A stretch of DNA of 8,787 bases from Armatimonadota bacterium (GTDB lineage: Bacteria > Armatimonadota > DTGP01 > JAHWJO01), in NCBI GenBank assembly GCA_019348365.1, contig JAHWJO010000167.1, positions 1 through 8,787 of the forward strand, read 5' to 3'. This document shows positions 1-5,099 of this stretch, one piece after another (positions within the stretch are counted from its first letter, which is position 1; the number at the start of each line of letters is the position of its first letter). The notes below the pieces were generated by a model. It was given only the letters and a program-made list of their open reading frames with translations, ran no database searches and was not told the origin of the DNA. The position numbers and the translations under genes were made by a program.

Positions 1-981
1 ATTCGGGAACTCGAACACACCCATCGGCCCGTTCCAGACCACCGTCTTCGCGTCGAGAATGATCCTCCGGAACTTCTCCCGCGTCTCCGGGCCGATGTCC
101 AGCCCCTCCCAGCCCTCCGGGATCTCGGTGGCGGGGACCACCTTCCGCTCCGTATCGTTGCTGAACTCCTTCCCCACGACGATGTCCACCGGCAGCTCCA
201 GGCTCACGCCCTTCTGTTTCGCCTGCTCCAGCGTCTCCCGCGCCACGTCGATGTTCTCCTTGTCCAGCAGCGATTTGCCGATCTCGTACCCCTGCGCCTT
301 GAAGAAGGTGTACGCCATTCCCCCGCCGATGATGAGGCGGTCCACCTTCTCCAGCAGGTTGCGGATGACACCGATCTTATCTCCCACCTTGGCCCCGCCG
401 AGGATGGAGACGAAAGGCCGCTCCGGGTCCTCCAGCACGCGGGAGAGGTAGTTGATCTCCTTCTCCATGAGGAACCCGGCGACGGCGGGGAGGTGATGCG
501 CGACTCCCTCGGTGGAGGCGTGGGCGCGGTGCGCCGCCCCGAACGCATCGTTGACGTAGATGTCCGCCAGCGCGGCGAGCCGCTTCGCCAGCTCCGGGTC
601 GTTCTTCTCCTCGCCGGGGTGGAACCGGATGTTCTCCAGCAGCAACACTTCGCCGTCTTTGAGGTCCTTCGCCAACTGCTCCACGTCCGGCCCCGCGCTG
701 TCCGGCGCGAGCTTCACCGGCGCGCCCAGGAGCTCGCACAGGCGCGTTGCGACGGGCTTGAGGCTGTATTTCTCGTCCCGCTTCCCTTTGGGGCGGCCCA
801 GGTGCGCCGCCACGATCACTTTCGCGTGATGATCCATCAGGTACTTCAGCGTCGGGACCGCCGCCTCGATCCGCCGGTCGTCGGTGATCGCCCCGTCCGG
901 GCCGAGGGGCACGTTCAAATCTTCGCGCACCAGCACGCGCTTATGCGCCACATCTACGTCTCGCAGCGTCTTCTTCTTCAT
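1..981 (-). CDS. pgk: Phosphoglycerate kinase, N-terminal 327 codons (C-terminus beyond window edge)
   Basis: Cytoplasmic glycolytic/gluconeogenic enzyme that transfers phosphate between 1,3-bisphosphoglycerate and ADP. Reading the minus strand from ATG at 981 gives an open frame to the window edge with classic PGK signatures: VREDLNVPL near residue 18 and [13 protein letters not shown] (3-phosphoglycerate-binding N-domain), AAHLGRPKG near 58-66, [34 protein letters not shown], the [11 protein letters not shown] stretch, and [11 protein letters not shown] close to the edge. Usual length is about 395 residues, so the final 70 or so, including the nucleotide-site glycine/Asp motif, lie outside. 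The start is supported by a GGAAGGGAG ribosome site about 7-8 bases upstream. The E in VREDLNVP replaces the commoner V/A, a tolerated position. The 5' third is duplicated at 3944-4273. Family identification is near certain. Confidence 0.97.
   Translation of the reverse strand, partial: MKKKTLRDVDVAHKRVLVREDLNVPLGPDGAITDDRRIEAAVPTLKYLMDHHAKVIVAAHLGRPKGKRDEKYSLKPVATRLCELLGAPVKLAPDSAGPDVEQLAKDLKDGEVLLLENIRFHPGEEKNDPELAKRLAALADIYVNDAFGAAHRAHASTEGVAHHLPAVAGFLMEKEINYLSRVLEDPERPFVSILGGAKVGDKIGVIRNLLEKVDRLIIGGGMAYTFFKAQGYEIGKSLLDKENIDVARETLEQAKQKGVSLELPVDIVVGKEFSNDTERKVVPATEIPEGWEGLDIGPETREKFRRIILDAKTVVWNGPMGVFEFPN
665..888. repeat. 224-bp exact direct repeat, copy within intact pgk
   Basis: Identical base for base to 3957-4180 in the same orientation. 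It covers pgk codons about 32-106. Both edges fall inside sequence that is still homologous but clearly diverged. Confidence 0.97.
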
Positions 982-1008
982 CGTCGTCGCTCCCTTCCAA
1001 AGCCGCCC

Positions 1009-1048
1009 AAAAGAATAGAGAGGAGACGCGACCCATCTCCTCTCTATT
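1009..1048 (-). terminator. 13-bp perfect hairpin between the propeller gene and pgk; possible terminator/attenuator
   Basis: Positions 1014-1026 and 1036-1048 are perfect reverse complements (13 bp) around a 9-base loop. Read on the minus strand the stem is followed by CTTTTGGG, a short U-tract. It lies 57 bases past the stop of the co-oriented propeller gene (1105), so it may be that gene's intrinsic terminator. Its upstream arm overlaps the putative pgk -10 by three bases, so transcripts starting at the pgk promoter would lack part of that arm. The weak U-tract makes termination uncertain. The hairpin is absent from the duplicated pgk copy. Confidence 0.5.
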
Positions 1049-1074
1049 ATGCTCATCTTGTTCCCGGATGACAC
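1046..1074 (-). promoter_or_regulatory. Putative sigma-70-type promoter of pgk
   Basis: On the minus strand a -35 GTGTCA (1069-1074, 4/6 to TTGACA) is separated by exactly 17 bases from a -10 CATAAT (1046-1051, 5/6 to TATAAT), about 65 bases upstream of the pgk ATG. The -10 region sits in a 17-base block (1039-1055) that recurs identically at 4352-4368, upstream of the truncated pgk copy, with partial identity continuing through the spacer. Conservation in both copies while the leaders differ argues that it is functional. Predicted transcription start is around 1039. Confidence 0.55.
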
Positions 1075-1104
1075 CCCGTCCGATCCGTCACCTCGAACGG
1101 CGGC

Positions 1105-3582
1105 TCAAGGAGCGCCGACCGCTTTCTTCAGGATCAGAATCACGTCCTGAATGGTGATCTCCCTGTCGGGGAGGAGGTCCGCCAGATGCCGCTGCTCCGC
1201 CGAGAGGACTTCCAGCTTGACCACAAAAGCCAGCGTCAGCACCACATCCCGTACGTCCACTGCGCCGTCACGGTTCACGTCCCCCGGCTCAAGGCTCATG
1301 ATCGGATTTCGGGCCACCGCCAGCGCGAGATGCTTCTCCCGGTAGGCCAGCAGGTGGCCGTTCGGGGAGAAGAGGAGCGCTTCGACTCCTTCAGTCCCCT
1401 GCGTGTAGGTCCGCACCTCCTGCCCCGTGGCAGCGTCCTTCAGGATCAGGGAGTGCGACTCCAGGAACCCTTCGGGCATAGCGATCGTGCTTTCGTCCGG
1501 CGACAGGCGGGCGCCCTCTAGAGAGGGGAGCTCCTCCCCGTCCGCCACCCTCCAGCGCCTTATCTGGTGGAACCACCGACTGGGCATGCTCGGGTAGACC
1601 TCGAACCATGAGTAGGAGGCGGAGACGACCGCGCCGTCGGGGGAGAACTGGATCTGCCCCGGAGTCAGCCGCTCGTCGTAGTCCCGCGTAAATGTCCAGA
1701 GCCGCTTCCCGTCGCTCACGCGCGTCAGCCGGACCGACCCGCTCCGCATCAGGGCGGCGATCGTCGCCCCGTCCGGGGAGAAGGCCAGCCGGAGGACCTC
1801 TTCCGAATCGGGTTCGAAGGCGCGGATCAAGGTCCAGTCGCCAGCCCGCCAGAGACGGATGCGGTTGTCCGTGACCGTCCGGTGGCTGACCCAGAAGCGG
1901 TTGGCGGTATGGGGATGGGAATCCTCATGGCCCACGCTCATCTTCCCGGCGGCGGTCGCCAGGGTCGCCCCGTCGGGGGAGAACGCAACGGCGGTGACCG
2001 GCGCCGCATGGTCCAGCTCGGCGACGAGCTTGCCGGTCGCCGTACTCCAGATCATCGCCTTGGGGTCCGCCCCGTAGTGCTCGAACGGCATGTCCCAGAG
2101 GGAATAGTAGCGCGGCTCTCCCGCCCCGGCGGCGAGGAGCGACCCGTCCGGGGAGAGGGCCGCGTCATGCACCGTCGCGGGGGCGAGGAAATGCCCCAGC
2201 CCTTTCCCGCTCGCGGCATCGAAGAGGGCCGCGCTGTTCCTCCACCGGGTCGCAAGGAACCGGCTGTCCGCCGAGAACGCCGCCGGCGTGCCGCCGTGGC
2301 CCGTGAAGCCGAGGAACCGCCCGTCCGACAGCCGGTGGGTGGAGGTTCCGATCTGGCTCGTCACGCTAAAGCTCGTCCCGTCGGGGGAAAAGACGGGGAG
2401 GGACGCAAACAGCCCGTAGGCGTTCTCCGTCGCATGCTTCCAGACGACAAACCCGTCCGCGATACGGAGGACCTCCGCCGCGACCGGAAAGTTGTGCGCA
2501 TGCGAAGGGTTATAGGCGATCATGAGATGTTCTTCGTCCGGCGAGAACCGAATCTGTTGCAACCCTTTCCGGTGAAGGTCGAGCCGGTGCGCGCCGTCGG
2601 CGACGCGGAAGATCCGAATCGTGTCGTCGTCCTTCCGCGCGACAAGGTGCCGCCCGCTGGGGGAGTAGTTGAATTGGCCGACCTCCCCCACCGCGATCTC
2701 GCGCAGGAGCGTCCCGTCCCCCGCGCGATAGACCTTGACGACTTGCCCCGTCAGCGCCGCGAACGTCTCCCCGTCAGGCGAGAACTCGAAGAAGGAGAAC
2801 GGCCCGGCGGGGGCGGGGGTGAGGGGCTGCCATGTGCCGGTGCGGTAGAACGCAAGCGTGCCGTCGGCGGAGAGGGCGGCCATCACCCCCCCGTCCGGCG
2901 AGAAGACGGTCCGCCGTTGCGGGGGCAGGCTCAGCAGCGTCGTCCCGTCGCGAAGGCTCAGCACCTCCGCCCCGTCGCGCCCGCTCACCAGCACCGCTCG
3001 GTTGCCAGGGGTGAGCTGTACGGGCCTCAATCCCGGCAGTTCCTTCTGCCAGACCAGCCGGGCCTCATACGGGTCCCATACCTTCAGGGCCACCGGGGGT
3101 TCCCCGGTATAGCCAGCATCGGTGAGGAGGAACAAAGAAGTGTCCGGGATGAATTGGGCTCCGTAGCCCCGCGTCGAGGCAGGCTGAAACCCTTGAACGA
3201 CTTGGCCGTCGCGGGTCCGAGCCACAACAAAATGGTTGTAGATGCGGGAATAGACGAGGAGATGCGCCCCGTCGGGAGACATGGCGGAGAGCGATGGCAT
3301 GTCGATCGGGAGCTGGAACGTGCGGAGGAGCTCGCCGGTCTGGGGGTCGTAGATCCACACCTTCCCGTTGTAGTCCACCCGGAACGATTGGCCCGGTGGC
3401 GGCGGGATGTTTGGCCATGGCCCCTCCCCCTTGAAGGAGCCAGTCTTCCACAGGAGGTCCGGCAGCTGCGCCGATGCCGGGGGGGCGAGCGTCCCACAGA
3501 GGGAGAGCAGGGCCGCGGCGATGCCGGGGATGATCCCGGCCCATCGGGGGCGGGCCTTTTTCGTCACGGAAAAAGCGGGCAT
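1105..3582 (-). CDS. Secreted multi-blade beta-propeller (WD40-like, SPDG repeats) protein with C-terminal dockerin-like module
   Basis: Predicted 825-residue exported protein; specific function unknown. Residues 1-38 form a type I signal peptide: basic KKARPRW, then a hydrophobic stretch, then cleavage after PPASA. From about residue 100 to 745 there are about 15 blade motifs of the form hhFSPDGxxhhhh, about 45 residues apart, e.g. AAFSADSRFLATRW, VAFSPDGATLATAAG and LAFSPDGATIAALM, enough for two propellers. Residues 767-825 resemble a type I dockerin: first Ca loop DVNRDGAVDVRD is canonical, the second (DREITIQD) is degenerate, each followed by a hydrophobic helix. Propellers of this kind usually mediate binding rather than catalysis. 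The open frame extends to an ATG at 3708, but AAGGA lies 8 bases before ATG 3582 and the signal peptide begins there; ATG 3588 is the alternative. pgk-derived direct repeats bracket the gene. Confidence 0.88.
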   Translation of the reverse strand: MPAFSVTKKARPRWAGIIPGIAAALLSLCGTLAPPASAQLPDLLWKTGSFKGEGPWPNIPPPPGQSFRVDYNGKVWIYDPQTGELLRTFQLPIDMPSLSAMSPDGAHLLVYSRIYNHFVVARTRDGQVVQGFQPASTRGYGAQFIPDTSLFLLTDAGYTGEPPVALKVWDPYEARLVWQKELPGLRPVQLTPGNRAVLVSGRDGAEVLSLRDGTTLLSLPPQRRTVFSPDGGVMAALSADGTLAFYRTGTWQPLTPAPAGPFSFFEFSPDGETFAALTGQVVKVYRAGDGTLLREIAVGEVGQFNYSPSGRHLVARKDDDTIRIFRVADGAHRLDLHRKGLQQIRFSPDEEHLMIAYNPSHAHNFPVAAEVLRIADGFVVWKHATENAYGLFASLPVFSPDGTSFSVTSQIGTSTHRLSDGRFLGFTGHGGTPAAFSADSRFLATRWRNSAALFDAASGKGLGHFLAPATVHDAALSPDGSLLAAGAGEPRYYSLWDMPFEHYGADPKAMIWSTATGKLVAELDHAAPVTAVAFSPDGATLATAAGKMSVGHEDSHPHTANRFWVSHRTVTDNRIRLWRAGDWTLIRAFEPDSEEVLRLAFSPDGATIAALMRSGSVRLTRVSDGKRLWTFTRDYDERLTPGQIQFSPDGAVVSASYSWFEVYPSMPSRWFHQIRRWRVADGEELPSLEGARLSPDESTIAMPEGFLESHSLILKDAATGQEVRTYTQGTEGVEALLFSPNGHLLAYREKHLALAVARNPIMSLEPGDVNRDGAVDVRDVVLTLAFVVKLEVLSAEQRHLADLLPDREITIQDVILILKKAVGAP

Positions 3583-3836
3583 GATCATAATCCTTGCAAA
3601 GGAATCGGGAGACGGGAATAACCTGCAAGTACCGGCAACCTGGCCGACGTGCAGGCCGAAACGCGAGGGTCTGGTTCTTATGTTTCGGCAGGCAGCGGGT
3701 CGAATCATTCATGCGGCCCTGCTGATTCGAGGAAGATCCGCGTCGGTCGCGCCCCCTTGCTCCCGCCGGGGCGCGGTCCGCTTCTGCAGCCGCACTCACG
3801 ACGCATCACTTAACCCCGGACTTTCCCTTCCGGACC
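3583..3836. other. Upstream region of the propeller gene, no gene supported
   Basis: Apart from the AAGGA ribosome site just upstream of 3582, no convincing coding sequence or -35/-10 pair is seen here. Open frames crossing it are high-GC extensions of neighbouring frames without ribosome sites. It should hold the promoter of the propeller gene, possibly facing a divergent promoter for the Tat-type remnant at 3879. Confidence 0.4.
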
Positions 3837-3853
3837 GGAACCGCAGCGGTTCC
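3837..3853. promoter_or_regulatory. 17-bp perfect palindrome, operator-like
   Basis: GGAACCGC-A-GCGGTTCC is a perfect 8+1+8 inverted repeat. It lies 25 bases before the ATG of the plus-strand Tat-type remnant (3879) and about 255 bases upstream of the divergent propeller gene, a position fitting a repressor or activator site. No regulator gene is visible, so the role is inferred from symmetry and position only. Confidence 0.35.
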
Positions 3854-3878
3854 CCTCCCCTGACGACAGGACCCTCCC

Positions 3879-3946
3879 ATGGCCGCCCCTCATCCTCCCG
3901 CCGGCGCATCCTGAAGGGCTTGGCCCTCGGCGCGTCCGCCTCCGCC
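3879..3946 (+). pseudogene. Possible 5' remnant of a Tat-exported protein gene, frameshifted and truncated at the pgk junction
   Basis: An ATG at 3879 has AGGA seven bases upstream, but its own frame stops after 11 codons (TGA at 3912). In another frame, bases about 3894-3946 read SSRRRILKGLALGASASAVL, which has the twin-arginine (RRxhLK) plus weakly hydrophobic Ala/Leu pattern of a Tat signal peptide. The two frames differ by one base, consistent with a small indel after the start. The candidate signal ends where homology to the inverted pgk fragment begins, so the mature protein is missing. Tat signals often precede oxidoreductases or other cofactor proteins, but nothing here says which. 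It could be a chance reading of high-GC DNA. Confidence 0.35.
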
Positions 3947-4273
3947 GTTCTTCAACTCCTTCGCCAACTGCTCCACGTCCGGCCCCGCGCTGTCCGGCGC
4001 GAGCTTCACCGGCGCGCCCAGGAGCTCGCACAGGCGCGTTGCGACGGGCTTGAGGCTGTATTTCTCGTCCCGCTTCCCTTTGGGGCGGCCCAGGTGCGCC
4101 GCCACGATCACTTTCGCGTGATGATCCATCAGGTACTTCAGCGTCGGGACCGCCGCCTCGATCCGCCGGTCGTCGGTGATGTTACCCTGCGAATCAAGGG
4201 GCACGTTCAAATCTTCGCGCACCAGCACGCGCTTGTGGGCGACATCCAGATCTCGCAACGTCTGCTTCTTCAT
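3944..4273 (-). pseudogene. pgk: Truncated second copy of pgk (first ~110 codons)
   Basis: ATG at 4273 (minus) opens a frame reading [18 protein letters not shown]..., collinear without indels with the N-terminus of the intact pgk (constant offset of 3292 bases). Homology ends after LKNG (residue 110). The frame then runs 17 unrelated residues to a stop at 3890, giving 127 residues in all. It keeps DLNVPL and HLGRPKG but lacks the rest of the N-domain and the whole nucleotide-binding C-domain, so it cannot be a working kinase. It retains a promoter-like block (4359-4387) and GGGAG 9 bases before the ATG, so a short peptide could still be made. Bases 3957-4180 are identical to 665-888, while 4181-4273 are only about 81% identical to 889-981. 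The left end abuts the Tat-type remnant on the opposite strand. Confidence 0.92.
3957..4180. repeat. 224-bp exact direct repeat, copy within truncated pgk
   Basis: Second member of the repeat at 665-888. Together the copies flank 3068 bases containing the pgk start region and the whole propeller-dockerin gene. Confidence 0.97.
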
Positions 4274-4358
4274 TATCCTAGACTCCCGCACAATAGGTTC
4301 AGTAGGTTCGCACAAGATGAGACACAGGAAGCGTGTGGAGGCGATTCGCATCCTCTCT

Positions 4359-4387
4359 ATTATGCTCAACTCGCTTCTGGATGATAC
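4359..4387 (-). promoter_or_regulatory. Promoter-like block upstream of the truncated pgk copy
   Basis: Minus-strand -10 CATAAT (4359-4364) and -35 GTATCA (4382-4387, 3/6) are 17 bases apart, matching the arrangement at 1046-1074. Seventeen bases around the -10 (4352-4368) are identical to 1039-1055. The leader from here to the ATG is 21 bases longer than in the intact gene and lacks the 13-bp hairpin. Confidence 0.45.
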
Positions 4388-4555
4388 ATGAGCGGAAGCC
4401 GTGCGGTTCCGAGCGAGGGTACGAGGAGAATCACCGCTTTTGACCCGATACTACGCTGTGGGGTATTCAGACAGGTCGTCTCGCGGGCCTGATTCCTTTC
4501 CATTCGTATGATCCGGGTCACTCCGGTTGTATATCTCTATGACTCACTGGCAGCC

Positions 4556-4589
4556 GTTGATCTGATCAAAGAACAACGCCAAGATCAAC
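4556..4589. promoter_or_regulatory. TTGATC palindrome cluster, operator-like
   Basis: TTGATC-T-GATCAA (4557-4569) is a perfect 6+1+6 palindrome. A further AGATCAAC (4582-4589) is the reverse complement of GTTGATCT (4556-4563), so two mutually exclusive hairpins, or three half-sites, are available. A -10-like GATACAAT follows at about 4598 on the plus strand, but no matching -35 is seen. Function inferred only. Confidence 0.3.
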
Positions 4590-4728
4590 TCAACCGTGAT
4601 ACAATAGAAGAGTGAGAATGTAGACGGATTCCTTATTCTTCTACACCGTTCAGCAAGACTCAGTGTGCCGGGACGCCCCGTTCCATGGCGTCGATCTCTT
4701 TCCGGGCTCTCCTTTAATCGTTGGGAGC

Positions 4729-4754
4729 GCAGTAGAACCATGCAGTAGAACCAT
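4729..4754. repeat. Perfect 13-bp tandem duplication
   Basis: GCAGTAGAACCAT occurs twice head to tail (4729-4741 and 4742-4754) with no mismatch. It is non-coding and most simply explained by replication slippage or a small duplication left by an excision event. Confidence 0.85.
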
Positions 4755-5083
4755 AACGTGTTGTGTGCGTCTCAACTGTTAGGGACGACAGAACACTGAA
4801 GCATTTTTGAAACCCCGTTTCATCCGATCAGCAGCACCCCGCTCTGTAGGAGTTCGATGAAACGTTCGGCAGGAGATTCCGGCGGCTCTGCGCGAATCCA
4901 GGCGCAACTTCAGCCGCCCGTGTTTCCGTTGAACAAACCCCGGTGGTAAACGAACCCAACCCTGCTTGTCAACGGCGTCGGATTTGATACTCCCGCGCCC
5001 AGCATGACCTCGGATTCTGATCCGTCATCTTTACGTCCATACCCGATCAGATGCCGAGCAGAGTGGGCCATTCCCCATCTTTC

Positions 5084-5099
5084 AGGAGGAATCATTTTG
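5084..5099 (+). promoter_or_regulatory. Strong Shine-Dalgarno that points to a TTG start
   Basis: AGGAGG (5084-5089) lies 7 bases before TTG at 5097, in frame with the secreted protein and directly before its signal peptide. The in-frame ATG at 5004 has no comparable site and would add 31 residues of non-signal sequence ahead of the signal peptide. Confidence 0.8.

Larger units (their letters stand above)
4391..5083. other. Long intergenic region, no gene supported
   Basis: About 700 bases, visibly more AT-rich than the flanking genes in 4500-4830. Open frames here are short, lack ribosome sites and have no recognisable product. It holds a TTGATC palindrome cluster (4557-4589), a 13-bp tandem duplication (4729-4754), and a short hairpin TGAAAC-CCC-GTTTCA (4808-4822) with a related inverted copy of its arm at 4856-4864. 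The promoter of the downstream secreted protein must lie here, but no -35/-10 pair with good spacing stands out. The mix of small repeats and lower GC fits degraded mobile or former coding DNA. Confidence 0.5.

Noticed and set aside
1882..3621. A 579-codon plus-strand open frame opposite the propeller gene
   Set aside because: It is antisense to a clearly real protein with signal peptide and repeats; its translation is Arg/Gly/Pro-rich and low in complexity, as expected from high-GC third positions. No ribosome site or known motif.
3407..4384. A 325-codon plus-strand open frame spanning the junction zone
   Set aside because: Most of it is antisense to the propeller gene start and the pgk fragment, so it repeats residues seen opposite intact pgk. 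Only the short Tat-like stretch at about 3894-3946 was kept as a possible remnant.
4544..4741. A 65-codon minus-strand open frame in the intergenic gap
   Set aside because: No ribosome site, no recognisable domain, and it crosses the tandem duplication and palindrome cluster; treated as chance.
4808..4822. TGAAAC-CCC-GTTTCA hairpin as a terminator
   Set aside because: The stem is only 6 bp and no T-run follows on either strand.
4975..5000. TTGTCA...GATACT as promoter of the secreted protein
   Set aside because: The -35-like element is good but the gap is only about 14 bases, too short for a standard promoter.
5004..5096. ATG at 5004 as start of the secreted beta-sandwich protein
   Set aside because: It lacks a ribosome site and places 31 polar residues before the signal peptide; the TTG at 5097 has AGGAGG at ideal distance.
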